From Trueperaceae bacterium (GTDB taxonomy: Bacteria; Deinococcota; Deinococci; Deinococcales; Trueperaceae), in NCBI GenBank assembly GCA_011389865.1, contig JAABTL010000009.1:25457-89456 (forward strand): a stretch of DNA of 64,000 bases, written 5' to 3'. The notes beneath the pieces are model-generated. The model was not told the origin of the DNA and did not search any database. It worked only from the letters and a program-made list of their open reading frames with translations. The first letter of the stretch is position 1, and each line of letters starts with the position of its first letter. The position numbers and the translations under genes were made by a program. This document shows, piece by piece, positions 37,466 to 46,258 of the stretch.

Positions 37466-40117
37466 CTAGAAGACCGGGCCGACCCGGAACGAGAACACGC
37501 CGCTCGGGTTGCGGGCCGAGAAGCCGTAATCGAAGCGCAGCGCCGGCAGCGACACCCCGCCGAAGCCGAGGTTCACCTGCACGCCCGCGCCGACGCTGCC
37601 GTACAGCGACGCCCCCGACAGCACCGCGCCGGTACCCTCGGGAACGTAACCGACGTCCGCGAAGACGATGCCGATGATCGTGTCGGTCGCCACGGTACTG
37701 AGGCCGAAGTCGTAGCGGTACTCGACCGAGGACGTCAGGTAGCTGCGCGACAGGTCGAAGTCGGTGTCGACGTAGCCGCGGATCTCGGTCGCCTCGACGG
37801 GCACGCGCCCGACGCGGAAGCGCCGGTTCGCGGGGTAGCCGTCGCCGAACTGGTGCCCGACGTTGAGACGCACGGCGAAGACGTGGTTGCGGTCGTCGAC
37901 CTCGTCCAACACGTCGGCCAGGGTGAGGTAGGTCTTCACCCCCGCCTGGACCTGCTGGTAGACGTACGGCGCCGGCTCCCCGGTGATCGGGTCGCGCTGG
38001 TCGCTGCCCCAACCGACCCCGAACGAGAGGCTGGCGGCGACGCCGTCGCGCGGGAACGCCTCGCTGTCGCGGTCGTCGTAGGTGAGCGTGGCCGACGTGA
38101 AGGCGCTGAGCCCGCCCGCTGGCAGCAGATCCCTGGCCACGTCCTCCGGGAGCGCGCAGCGCGGCGCGTTGACCACGTCGCCGTCGTCATCGAACTCGCA
38201 CGCCTCGCGCGCCGGCTCGAGCCGATAGACGTCGTAGGCACCGCGCGCCGCGACGACCAGGTCGGTGTTCGGCAGCACCCGGCGGCCGACGGAGAAGCTG
38301 GCGCCGCTCGAGCGCACCAGGTACTCGCCGACCGGGACCCGCGTGCCCTCCCGGTCAGGCAGGCCGGGGTAAGGCACCTCGAAGCGGCCGTCCACGGTCA
38401 GCGGCTGGTTGACCTCGACGCGCGAGAACAGCGAAACCGTCAGGCTCGTCGGGACCTCCTGCAGGTCGAGCACGGGGACGTCGAGCCAGGGGACCGCGTA
38501 GCGGACGCTCGCCCCGAGCTGCAGCCCCAGGTCGCTGGTCAGCGCCTGGACCTCGGCCGACAGGTTGTGCGCCAGCCCCCAGAGGTTCGACTCCGCGTAC
38601 GAGACGCTGGCGGAGAAGCCCGTCTCCGTGCTGTACTGCGCGCCCGGCTGCAGCAGTCCGGTGGTGTTGGAGCGGAGCACGACCTCGACCGTCACCTCTC
38701 CGGGCGCCTCCGCCGGCACCAGCAGCCGGTTGACCGGCGTGACGATCCCGAGCCGCGCGAGGCGCCGGAGGCCCTCGTCGAGGCGGCCCAAGTCGACGAT
38801 CTCGCCCACCGCAGGCAGGTAACGGGTGACGACGCGCTCCTCCGTGCGGCCCGGGGCACCGTCGTACACGACCGCGTAGCCCGCGATCCGCAGTTCGGTG
38901 ATGCGCTGCACGTAGGTCCCGTCGAGGTAGTTGTACGAGGGCCGGCCGTCGATGACGACGCCCACCTCGTCGTACGCGGCGCGCAAGCGGCGGAAGTCCT
39001 CGTCCGCCAGCACGGAGGTGAAGGTGTCGCCGACGCCGAGGGCGAGCAGGTCCTCGAGGACCGCGTCGTCCAGCACGGTGTTCCCCTCGATCACGACCTC
39101 TCGCACGGGCCCGGCGGTGTCGGGCGCACCGAGCGCGAAGCGCACGCGCACGGCGCCCGCCGAGGTCGCCAGCGTCTCGATGCGCACGTCGGAGGAGCGG
39201 CCGCGCGCCAGGCGCCGGACGTCCTCGAGCAGCACGTCGTAGTTGAACAGGTCACCGACGGCCAGGCTCAAGCGCGAGGCCGGCACGCCCAGCGCGACGG
39301 TGTCGAACGCGGCGATGCGCAGCTCGCGGAAGCGGACGGTCAGCTGGCCGTTCTCCAGCGTGCTGCGTTCGAGGTCGACCCCGCTCTGGCGCAGCCCCGC
39401 CTCCCAGTAGCGCTCGGACACGGCATCGACGGCCTGCCGGTACTCGCCGAACCCGAACGTGTCCTGGGTCGCCACGCGGGCGAACAGCTGCTCGAGCTCG
39501 GCCTCGCTCAGCAGCGAAGACGCCTCGAACTCCACGCGCCTGAGGGGGACACTCTCCTCGACGAGGTAACGCAGGCGTACGGGCGTTCGCCCGCCGGCTT
39601 CCGCCTCTGCGGGCTCCTGCAACACCTCGAGGGTGACGTCGACGTCGTAGGGCACGCCCACCGAGCGGTAGATCCCCTGCAGGGTCTCGATGGCCCGCTC
39701 GGCGCGCAGCGCGTTGAGGGTGCGCCCGGGGTCGAGCAGGTGCTCCGCGACGATCGCGTCGCGCAGCTCCTCACCCTCGAGCAGGGTGGTCCCGACGACC
39801 TCGACCGCCGCCACCGGCGGGTTCTCGCGCACGCGCACGATGAGCACCGGGCCCGCGCCGCGATCCTCGAGCGTGACGCTCACTTCCTCGAAGGTTCCCA
39901 GCGCGTAGACGCGGTTGCGCTCCGCCTCCAGGTCGACGCGCTCGGCCTCGCTGCCGGCCCGCGCGGCGACGATCGTGCGCACGATGTCCGCGAAGGTGGT
40001 GGTGCCCTCGACCCGGACCTCAAGGAGCGGTCCCTGGGCCGTGGGGAGGGGGTCCTGGGCGAACGCGGCGCCGACGAGCGACAGGACGAGGAGAAGCAGA
40101 AGGCGAGGACTCCACAT
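37466..40117 (-). CDS. bamA: BamA/Omp85-family outer-membrane assembly protein
   Basis: Outer-membrane insertase, 883 residues. A signal peptide (1-20, ending AFAQ) is followed by an extended series of POTRA domains (roughly 25-510), for example LLEVRVEGTTTFADIV, PVAAVEVVGTTLLEGEELR and PVREVVIEGNTVLDD. A C-terminal 16-strand barrel covers the last ~350 residues, with the VRGY/F-like motif present as TEIRGYVDTDF and a final aromatic Phe. The ATG at 40117 is fixed by TAGACT 7 nt upstream; the open frame beyond is antisense to the next gene. Confidence 0.9.
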   Translation of the reverse strand: MWSPRLLLLLVLSLVGAAFAQDPLPTAQGPLLEVRVEGTTTFADIVRTIVAARAGSEAERVDLEAERNRVYALGTFEEVSVTLEDRGAGPVLIVRVRENPPVAAVEVVGTTLLEGEELRDAIVAEHLLDPGRTLNALRAERAIETLQGIYRSVGVPYDVDVTLEVLQEPAEAEAGGRTPVRLRYLVEESVPLRRVEFEASSLLSEAELEQLFARVATQDTFGFGEYRQAVDAVSERYWEAGLRQSGVDLERSTLENGQLTVRFRELRIAAFDTVALGVPASRLSLAVGDLFNYDVLLEDVRRLARGRSSDVRIETLATSAGAVRVRFALGAPDTAGPVREVVIEGNTVLDDAVLEDLLALGVGDTFTSVLADEDFRRLRAAYDEVGVVIDGRPSYNYLDGTYVQRITELRIAGYAVVYDGAPGRTEERVVTRYLPAVGEIVDLGRLDEGLRRLARLGIVTPVNRLLVPAEAPGEVTVEVVLRSNTTGLLQPGAQYSTETGFSASVSYAESNLWGLAHNLSAEVQALTSDLGLQLGASVRYAVPWLDVPVLDLQEVPTSLTVSLFSRVEVNQPLTVDGRFEVPYPGLPDREGTRVPVGEYLVRSSGASFSVGRRVLPNTDLVVAARGAYDVYRLEPAREACEFDDDGDVVNAPRCALPEDVARDLLPAGGLSAFTSATLTYDDRDSEAFPRDGVAASLSFGVGWGSDQRDPITGEPAPYVYQQVQAGVKTYLTLADVLDEVDDRNHVFAVRLNVGHQFGDGYPANRRFRVGRVPVEATEIRGYVDTDFDLSRSYLTSSVEYRYDFGLSTVATDTIIGIVFADVGYVPEGTGAVLSGASLYGSVGAGVQVNLGFGGVSLPALRFDYGFSARNPSGVFSFRVGPVF

Positions 40118-40124
40118 ACCGCGG

Positions 40125-40130
40125 AGTCTA
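40125..40130 (-). promoter_or_regulatory. -10 box TAGACT of bamA
   Basis: TAGACT with a 7-nt spacer to the ATG at 40117. Confidence 0.6.
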
Positions 40131-40225
40131 CCCAAGCTCGCGTGAGAAGCCGTTCGGGCCCGCCCAGCCGGCCGCCCTCGTGCGCCGGACCGCGTGACGG
40201 CGCGCGGACGCGGGAACCCGCCTGC

Positions 40226-40231
40226 TACGAT
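40226..40231 (+). promoter_or_regulatory. -10 box TACGAT of the nucleoside phosphorylase operon
   Basis: TACGAT with a 6-nt spacer to the ATG at 40238. It is divergent from bamA. Confidence 0.6.
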
Positions 40232-40237
40232 GCCGCC

Positions 40238-41197
40238 ATGGCAGAGCGTCACGCACCGGGGTCGCAGGCCGCCGGCGACCCGTCGAACGAGCCCGCGCCC
40301 GGGCAGGAACGCGCGGCCGCGGCGGGACCCGCGCTGGCCGCCACGGCTGGCCACGTCGGCCCGACCGCGGTGACGACGGCGCGCGCGGCGGCCGACGCCC
40401 TGCGCTCCAGCCGCGGCCTGCCGGCCGACCTGCGCGACGACGGCTGCGAGCTGGCCCTCATCCTGGGCTCGGGGCTGGGCCCGCTGGCGGACGAGGTCGA
40501 GGACGCCGTGAGCGTGCCCTTCTCCGAGGTGCCCGGGATGCCGGTCTCGACCGCACCCGGCCACGCGGGCCGCTTCGTGCTGGGCCGGCTCTCGGGGCGC
40601 CGCGTCGCCCTGCTGCAGGGGCGGCTGCACGCCTACGAGGGATACCCGGCCAGCACCTGTGCCTTCCCCGTCCGGGTGCTCCACGCGCTCGGCGCCGAGC
40701 GGCTGGTCGTGACCAACGCCTGCGGCGGCCTCGACCCGCACTGGCGCGCGGGCGACCTCATGCTGCAGCTCGACTTCATCAACCACACCTTCGACCACGC
40801 CCTCACCGGGCCGTCGGACGGCGTGGGGCCGCGCTTCCCGGTCACCTTCGACGCCTACGACGAGGCCTACCTCGAGTCCGCGCGGGCGGCCGCCCGGCGG
40901 CTCGACCTACGGCTCCGCGAGGGCGTGTACCTCGCGATCGCCGGGCCCGCGTACGCGACGCGCGCGGAGTTGCGCGCCTTCCGGGCGTGGGGCGCCGACG
41001 CGATCGGCATGTCGACCGTCCACGAGGTGACGCTCGCCAGGTCGCTCGGGATGCGCGTCCTGGGCCTCTCGGTGGTCACCGACATGGCCCTGCCGGACGG
41101 CAGCGAGCACGCGACCGGCGACGAGGTGCTGAAGGTGGCCAACCTCGCCGGCGAACGTTTCCGGGCGCTCCTGCGGGCGCTGCTCCCCGAGCTGTAG
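40238..41197 (+). CDS. Purine nucleoside phosphorylase (class I, probable 6-aminopurine type)
   Basis: Trimeric PNP/MTAP-family phosphorylase of purine salvage, 319 residues. The first ~45 residues are a low-complexity extension. Core motifs are ILGSGLG (phosphate, about 75-81), GRLHAYEGYP (128-137), VTNACGGL (158-165) and IGMSTVHEV (256-264). The base-binding Glu of the usual Y/F-E-T motif is Ala (GPAYATRAE, A240), and the Asn after VVT is Asp (VVTDMA, D282). This resembles MTAP and adenosine-using enzymes rather than guanosine/inosine PNPs. First gene of an operon with yggS and divIVA. Confidence 0.88.
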   Translation: MAERHAPGSQAAGDPSNEPAPGQERAAAAGPALAATAGHVGPTAVTTARAAADALRSSRGLPADLRDDGCELALILGSGLGPLADEVEDAVSVPFSEVPGMPVSTAPGHAGRFVLGRLSGRRVALLQGRLHAYEGYPASTCAFPVRVLHALGAERLVVTNACGGLDPHWRAGDLMLQLDFINHTFDHALTGPSDGVGPRFPVTFDAYDEAYLESARAAARRLDLRLREGVYLAIAGPAYATRAELRAFRAWGADAIGMSTVHEVTLARSLGMRVLGLSVVTDMALPDGSEHATGDEVLKVANLAGERFRALLRALLPEL

Positions 41198-41199
41198 GC

Positions 41200-41898
41200 A
41201 TGCTGGCCGACGTCCGCGAACGCATCGACCGCGCCTGCGCGCGGGCCGGGCGCGACCCCGGCGAGGTGCGGCTGGTGGCCGTCACCAAGGGCCACGACGC
41301 CGAGGCGGTGCGCGCGGCCGTGCTCGATCGGGGGCACCGCGTGCTGGGCGAGAGCCGTGTGCAGGAGTGGCGGCCCAAGGCCGAGGCGCTCGGCCCCGAC
41401 GTCGAGTGGCACCTCGTGGGCCACCTGCAGACGAACAAGGTCCGCTACTGCCGGGGCTTCGCGCTGCTGCACGGCGTCGACTCGGCGCGCCTGATCGACG
41501 CGCTCGAGGCGGACGGCGGGCGGCACGGCCACGTCTTCCCCGTCCTGCTGCAGGTCAACGTCGCGGGCGAGAGCGCCAAGTACGGGGTCGACCCCGCCGA
41601 CCTCGCCGACCTCGTCGCCCGCGTGCGCGACGCGCCGCACGTGCGGCTCGAGGGGCTGATGACGATGGCGCCGTACGACCCGGACCCCGAGCGCGCCCGA
41701 CCCGTCTTCCGCGAACTGCGCGCGCTGGCCGAGCGGCACGCGGACGGTAGGACCTCGATGGGCATGAGCGGCGACTTCGAGGTCGCGATCGAGGAGGGCG
41801 CCACCTGGATCCGGGTCGGCAGCGCGCTGTTCGCGACGGAGCCGGCGGACGAGCCGCGCCAGGCGGGCGCGCCGCGCCCGGTGGAGGTGGACCGATGA
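41200..41898 (+). CDS. yggS: YggS/PROSC-family PLP homeostasis protein
   Basis: PLP-binding (alpha/beta)8-barrel protein involved in vitamin B6 balance. It is 232 residues. PLP lysine K30 in VRLVAVTKGH, GESRVQEW, WHLVGHLQTNK and the phosphate-binding SMGMSGDFEVAI are present. It starts with ATG 2 bp after the phosphorylase stop. In many bacteria it sits by cell-division genes, as here by divIVA. Confidence 0.93.
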   Translation: MLADVRERIDRACARAGRDPGEVRLVAVTKGHDAEAVRAAVLDRGHRVLGESRVQEWRPKAEALGPDVEWHLVGHLQTNKVRYCRGFALLHGVDSARLIDALEADGGRHGHVFPVLLQVNVAGESAKYGVDPADLADLVARVRDAPHVRLEGLMTMAPYDPDPERARPVFRELRALAERHADGRTSMGMSGDFEVAIEEGATWIRVGSALFATEPADEPRQAGAPRPVEVDR

Positions 41899-42434
41899 CC
41901 CTGACACCGCTCGACATCGAACACGCCACCTTCGAGCGCGCGCTCTTCGGCTACCGCGCCCGCGCCGTCCGGGCGCTGTTGGAGCGCGCGGCCGCCGAGC
42001 GCGAGGCCAGCCTGCGCGAGATCCGTCACCTGCGCGACGAGATCGCCGAGCGCGACGAGGAGATCGCCCAGCTGCGGGAGGCCGAGGCGGAGCTCCAGCG
42101 CGCCGTCATCGCGGCCGAACGGATCGCCACGGAGATGAAGGAGAACGCTCGCGAGGCGGCGCGCCTGATCGAGGCCGAGGCGCGGGCGAAGGCGGACGCC
42201 ATCCGGCGGGGGGCGGACGCGGAGGTGGCCGCGGCGCACGCGGAGCTCGCGCGGCTCGAGCACTCGCAGGCGATCGTGCGCGAACAGCTCCGCGGGCAAC
42301 TCACCGGCTTCCTGCGGGCGCTGGACCCAGTCGAGGGCCCGCTCGATCCGGCCAAGGGCGACCGCGACGGGGCTCGCCGGGACGCTCTCGCCGACGACGC
42401 GTGGGCGATCGGCGAGGAGGACCTGCCGGGCTAG
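41895..42434 (+). CDS. DivIVA-domain protein
   Basis: Membrane-curvature and cell-pole protein family, 179 residues. The N-terminal TPLDIEHATFERALFGYRARAV matches the DivIVA lipid-binding start. A long coiled coil covers about 30-135, and an acidic tail follows. The ATG overlaps the yggS stop. Its TAG shares the palindrome CTAG with the stop of the convergent sufU. Confidence 0.87.
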   Translation: MTLTPLDIEHATFERALFGYRARAVRALLERAAAEREASLREIRHLRDEIAERDEEIAQLREAEAELQRAVIAAERIATEMKENAREAARLIEAEARAKADAIRRGADAEVAAAHAELARLEHSQAIVREQLRGQLTGFLRALDPVEGPLDPAKGDRDGARRDALADDAWAIGEEDLPG

Positions 42435-42934
42435 CCGCCGCCGGGCTCGGCGCCGCCGGCCTCGGCGCCGCCGGGCTCGGCGCCGCTGGCCTCGGCGCCC
42501 GACGCATCGCCCGCCGGATGCGTCTTCAGGGCCGCCTCGAGCGTGGTCCACGCCAGCGCAGCGCATTTGACGCGCGCCGGCAGCCGCCGGACCCCCTCGA
42601 GGACCGCCAGCTCGCCCAGATCGGCGTGCAGGCCCTCGCCGTGGATCATCGCCTTGACGTGGCCGATCAGCGCCTCGACCTCATCGCGCCCGAGGCCCTC
42701 GATCGCCTCCGCCATGAGCGACGCCGACGCCTGCGAGATGGCGCAGCCCTTGCCCTCGTAGCGCACCTCCGTCACGGTGTCGTCGGCGAGCCGCAGGGTC
42801 AGCAACAACTCGTCGCCACACGAGGGGTTGACGCCCTCCTGCCGGGCATCGGCCGGATCGAGGATGCCGCGGTGCCGGGTGCGACGGGCGTGCTCGAGGA
42901 TGGCCGCCTGGTACATCTGGGCGAGCGCGGTCAC
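42431..42934 (-). CDS. sufU: Fe-S assembly sulfur-transfer protein SufU
   Basis: Zinc protein that accepts persulfide from SufS. It is 167 residues. Ligands C39 and D41 (NPSCGD), C64 (GKGCAISQAS) and C124 (VKCAAL) are present, and the SufU-type insert between C64 and C124 is seen. After about residue 142 comes a tail of five-residue repeats (SGAEA, SGAEP, GGAEA, GGAEP) not found in the family. The GTG overlaps the sufS stop (GTGA). Confidence 0.92.
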   Translation of the reverse strand: MTALAQMYQAAILEHARRTRHRGILDPADARQEGVNPSCGDELLLTLRLADDTVTEVRYEGKGCAISQASASLMAEAIEGLGRDEVEALIGHVKAMIHGEGLHADLGELAVLEGVRRLPARVKCAALAWTTLEAALKTHPAGDASGAEASGAEPGGAEAGGAEPGGG

Positions 42935-44175
42935 AGCGCGGTCCTCAGCGGCGCGAAGAACGCACGGGAACGGGCGACCGCGTCGACGAAGGCGTCGATC
43001 TCCGCCTCGGTCGTGTAGAGCCAGAAGCTCGCGCGCGCGGTGGCGTCGACGCCGAGCGCGTGCATCAGCGGCTGCGCGCAGTGGTGACCGGCGCGGACGG
43101 CGATGCCCTCGGCGTCGAGGAAGCTCGCGACGTCGTGCGGGTGCACGCCGTCGACGTTGAACGGGACGATGCCGCCACGGTCCGGGCCCTCGGGCCCGTA
43201 GGTCGTGACGCCATCGAGCTCGGCGAGGCGCGCCAGCGCGTGGCGCGCCAGGGCGCGGTCGTGGTCCCAGATCGCCTCGACGCCGACGTCGTCGAGGTAG
43301 TCGAGCGCCGCCGCCAGGCCGATCGCCTCGCCGATCGCCGGCGTGCCCGCCTCGAAGCGCATGGGGATGTCGGCGTAGCTGCTGCGGTCGACCTCGACGC
43401 GGCGGATCATCTCACCGCCGCCGAGGAACGGGGGCAGCGTCTCGAGCACCTCGGGGCGCATCCACAGGGCGCCGATGCCGGTCGGCCCGCCGACCTTGTG
43501 CCCCGAGAAGGCGTACGCGTCCGCGCCGAGCGCGGCGACGTCGATCGGGACGTGCGGCGCGGCCTGCGCACCATCGACGACGAACAGGGCGCCGACCGCG
43601 TGGGCCGCGTCGGCCACGGCTCGCAGCGGCTGCAGGTTGCCGAGGACGTTGGAGACGTGGTACGTCGCGACGATCTTCGTGCGCTCGCCGATGGCGGCCA
43701 CGAGCGCGTCGTGGTCGACGCGCGAGTCGCTGCCGAGCGGCACGCCGCGCACGATCGCGCCGCGCTCGGCGGCGAGCAGGTGCCAGGGCACCAGGTTGGC
43801 GTGGTGCTCCGCGACGGTGACGACGATCTCGTCGCCCTCGCGCAGACGGTGACGCCCGTAGGCGTGGGCGACGAGGTTGATCGCCTCGGTGGCGTTGCGG
43901 GTGAACACGACGCCGCGGGGGTCCCCGGCTCGGAGGAAGCGGGCCACGCGGGCGCGCGCGCCCTCGTACATCTCGGTGGCCTCCGCGGAGAGCGTGTGGG
44001 CACCGCGGTGGACGTTCGCGTGATGGCGGCGGCGGTAGCGGTCGACGGCCTCGAGCACCTGCCGGGGCGCCTGCGCCGACGCGGCACTGTCGAGGTACAC
44101 CAGGGGTCGGTCGTTGACGCGCCGCTCGAGGATCGGGAAGTCGCGCCGCAGCCGGGCAACGTCGTGGTCGGTCAT
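42931..44175 (-). CDS. sufS: Cysteine desulfurase SufS
   Basis: PLP enzyme that mobilises sulfur from cysteine for Fe-S clusters. It is 414 residues. PLP lysine K227 in AFSGHKVGGPTG, catalytic Cys C366 in RAGHHCAQPLM, and the class II start FPILERRVNDRPLVYLDSAA are present. Paired with SufU it forms the SUF-type sulfur donor. sufBCD are not in the window. The ATG at 44175 is set by a -10 box 5 nt upstream. Confidence 0.95.
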   Translation of the reverse strand: MTDHDVARLRRDFPILERRVNDRPLVYLDSAASAQAPRQVLEAVDRYRRRHHANVHRGAHTLSAEATEMYEGARARVARFLRAGDPRGVVFTRNATEAINLVAHAYGRHRLREGDEIVVTVAEHHANLVPWHLLAAERGAIVRGVPLGSDSRVDHDALVAAIGERTKIVATYHVSNVLGNLQPLRAVADAAHAVGALFVVDGAQAAPHVPIDVAALGADAYAFSGHKVGGPTGIGALWMRPEVLETLPPFLGGGEMIRRVEVDRSSYADIPMRFEAGTPAIGEAIGLAAALDYLDDVGVEAIWDHDRALARHALARLAELDGVTTYGPEGPDRGGIVPFNVDGVHPHDVASFLDAEGIAVRAGHHCAQPLMHALGVDATARASFWLYTTEAEIDAFVDAVARSRAFFAPLRTAL

Positions 44176-44180
44176 GCCGC

Positions 44181-44186
44181 AATCTA
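44181..44186 (-). promoter_or_regulatory. -10 box TAGATT of sufSU
   Basis: TAGATT with a 5-nt spacer to the ATG at 44175. The -35 region is covered by a perfect inverted repeat. Confidence 0.55.
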
Positions 44187-44194
44187 GCACGTGG

Positions 44195-44209
44195 TCGGAA
44201 CGGTTCCGA
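44195..44209. promoter_or_regulatory. Perfect 7-1-7 inverted repeat, candidate operator of sufSU
   Basis: TCGGAAC-G-GTTCCGA, centred about 20 bp upstream of the sufS -10 box, where a repressor would block the -35. The regulator is unknown. Confidence 0.4.
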
Positions 44210-44274
44210 GTTGTGGCCTACGCTCGCCCCCCGCGTCGGTCCGCAGCGCCCCCGCGGGCCCTGGGCCCAGCGGT

Positions 44275-44280
44275 TAGACT
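44275..44280 (+). promoter_or_regulatory. -10 box TAGACT of recF
   Basis: TAGACT with a 6-nt spacer to the GTG at 44287. Confidence 0.65.
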
Positions 44281-44286
44281 CGCCGG

Positions 44287-45339
44287 GTGCGCGTCCGCGC
44301 CCTGAGGCAGCTCCATTTCCGCAACCTGACGACCGCCGACGTCCGCCTGCCCGACGGCGTCACCTGCGTCGTCGGCCGCAACGCGGCCGGCAAGTCGAAC
44401 CTGGTCGACGCCGTCTACCTCGGCTGCACCGCGTCGCTGCCGAACGGCACGGTGGCGCAGACGCTGCGCTTCGGCGAGAGCGAGGGCTTCGTCGGCGTCG
44501 CGCTCCAGGTCGGCGACGAACGACACACCGTGGAGGTCGGGCTGAGCGCGGGGCGCAAGGCGGTGCGGCTCGACGGCCAGGCCGTGCGCTCGGCCGACGT
44601 CGCCCGCCTCGGGGGAGCGGTACGGATCGCGCCCGAGGACGCCGACCTCGTCCACGGCCCGCCCGCCCTCCGGCGCGGTTTCCTCGACGACCTGCTCGCC
44701 CGGCTCTCCCTGCGCTACGCGCTCATGCTGCGTGGGTATCATCGCGTCGTGGAGCAGCGGAACGCCGTCCTGAAGCGTTCCGGGGCCGACGCGACGCTGC
44801 CGGTCTGGGACGCCCGCTTCGCCGAACTCGGCGACGAGATCGACGCACTGCGGCGAAGGGCGCTGACGCGGCTCGCGCCGATCGCCGGGCAGGCGTACGC
44901 GGACGTCGCCGGCGACGGCAAGCACCTGTCGCTGACGCTGCGGCGCTCGGCGGGCGGCGCCGCGCTGCTCGAGGCGCTGGCGGCGACCCGCGACGAGGAG
45001 CGTGCTCGCGCCGCGACCGTGGTGGGTCCGCACCGCGACGACCTCGAGTTGGCGCTCGACGAACACGACGTGCGCGCCTTCGGCTCGCGCGGCGAGGCCC
45101 GCACCACCGCCCTCGCCCTGCGGGTCGCGGAGTTCGCGCTGCTCGAGGAGCGCCACGGGACCCCGCCCGTGCTGTTGATCGACGACGTCTCGGCCGAACT
45201 CGACGTCGACCGGCGGGCCTACCTGATGGCGCTGGCGCGCCGCACACCACAGGCGCTGGTCACGGGCACCGAGCCACCGCCCGACGCCGATCGGGTGTGG
45301 CCCATCGCCGGCGGGCGACTCGAGGTCACCGATGCGTGA
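44287..45339 (+). CDS. recF: DNA replication/repair protein RecF
   Basis: SMC-like ATPase that loads RecA at gaps with RecO/RecR. It is 350 residues. Walker A GRNAAGKSN (30-38) follows an N-terminal HFRNLTTADV strand typical of RecF. The GPHRDDLEL signature region is near 238-246, and Walker B LLIDDVSAELD is at about 298-308. The GTG start is fixed by the -10 box. It is separated from dnaA/dnaN/gyrB and instead heads an operon with a DUF721 gene and gpmI. Confidence 0.95.
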   Translation: MRVRALRQLHFRNLTTADVRLPDGVTCVVGRNAAGKSNLVDAVYLGCTASLPNGTVAQTLRFGESEGFVGVALQVGDERHTVEVGLSAGRKAVRLDGQAVRSADVARLGGAVRIAPEDADLVHGPPALRRGFLDDLLARLSLRYALMLRGYHRVVEQRNAVLKRSGADATLPVWDARFAELGDEIDALRRRALTRLAPIAGQAYADVAGDGKHLSLTLRRSAGGAALLEALAATRDEERARAATVVGPHRDDLELALDEHDVRAFGSRGEARTTALALRVAEFALLEERHGTPPVLLIDDVSAELDVDRRAYLMALARRTPQALVTGTEPPPDADRVWPIAGGRLEVTDA

Positions 45340-46258
45340 GCGCCACGTGGCCGCCTGGTTGGACGCAGCGATGCGCCGCGGTGGCTGGGTTCGCGGGGTG
45401 CGACGCGCCGAAGCGGTGCTCGCCTGGCCGCGGGTCGTCGGCAGCGACGTGGCGCGCTTCGCCACCGCGGTCGCGTTCCAGAACGGCACGCTGATCGTCG
45501 AGGTCGCCGACGCCGAGACGGCGATGCACCTGGGCCTGCAGCGGCACCGCATCCTGGAGGCGTACCGCAGCCGCCTACCGGAGCCGACCGTGCGGGACCT
45601 GCGCTTCCGCGTCGGGCGCGTCGCCCCGGCAGAGGAGCCACCGCCGCCACCGCCGCCCCCGCCCGACCCCGCCGAGCTGCGCCACCTCGAGCAGGCGGCG
45701 CTGGGCCTGCCCGACGAACTGGTGCCCGCCGCCGCCGCGACCGGCCGCGCCCTGGCGGCGCTGCGCGCGCGCCGCCGGGCGGCCGGCTGGCGTCCCTGCG
45801 GCATCTGCGGCAGCCTGACCGAGCCCGACCCGAGCGTGAGCGACGCGCCTCGCTGCGCGACCTGCCGCCGGCAGGCGACGCTGCCCAAGGTGGTCGACGC
45901 CGCAGCGCGGCTGGCGGTCGCGCCCCAGGCCGCCACCCCGGCGCTGACCGACGACGAGCGGCGGGTCGCCCTGTGGCTCGCCCGCGGGCGGGTGCGGGCG
46001 CTCATCCAGGACCTGCTGCCGCGCGCACTCGCCGACGGGGCCCACCTCGGCGCCCTCGAGGCGGCCGTCCGCTGCGCCGTGGCCCTCAACCGGGGCGCGC
46101 CACCCAGCCCCGGCGGCGACCCGGCCGCGGGGACTCCGTCACACGCCCCCACAGAACCCACCGATCTCGACGACGTCGATCCCGAACGCGACGGCGTCGA
46201 CCCGCGCGCCCTGCGCGCCCTCGGCCGGCTCCGCCGCCGGCACCCGGAGGTCCCATGA
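45332..46258 (+). CDS. DUF721 (DciA-like) protein with zinc-ribbon extension
   Basis: 308 residues. The N-terminal ~95 (AWPRVVGSDVARFATAVAF, GTLIVEVADAETAMHLGLQ) match DUF721, the DciA-related fold linked to replicative helicase loading. A poly-proline run follows (102-111). A four-Cys ribbon (C156, C159, C175, C178: CGIC and CATC) and a helical C-terminus with an acidic tail complete it. DciA proteins are normally far shorter. It overlaps recF by 8 bp, as DUF721 genes commonly lie beside recF. Confidence 0.78.
   Translation: MRERHVAAWLDAAMRRGGWVRGVRRAEAVLAWPRVVGSDVARFATAVAFQNGTLIVEVADAETAMHLGLQRHRILEAYRSRLPEPTVRDLRFRVGRVAPAEEPPPPPPPPPDPAELRHLEQAALGLPDELVPAAAATGRALAALRARRRAAGWRPCGICGSLTEPDPSVSDAPRCATCRRQATLPKVVDAAARLAVAPQAATPALTDDERRVALWLARGRVRALIQDLLPRALADGAHLGALEAAVRCAVALNRGAPPSPGGDPAAGTPSHAPTEPTDLDDVDPERDGVDPRALRALGRLRRRHPEVP

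Noticed and set aside
37454..40100. Long plus-strand frame running into the nucleoside phosphorylase gene
   Set aside because: The upstream part is the antisense shadow of bamA. The real start is the ATG at 40238, placed 6 nt after a -10 box.
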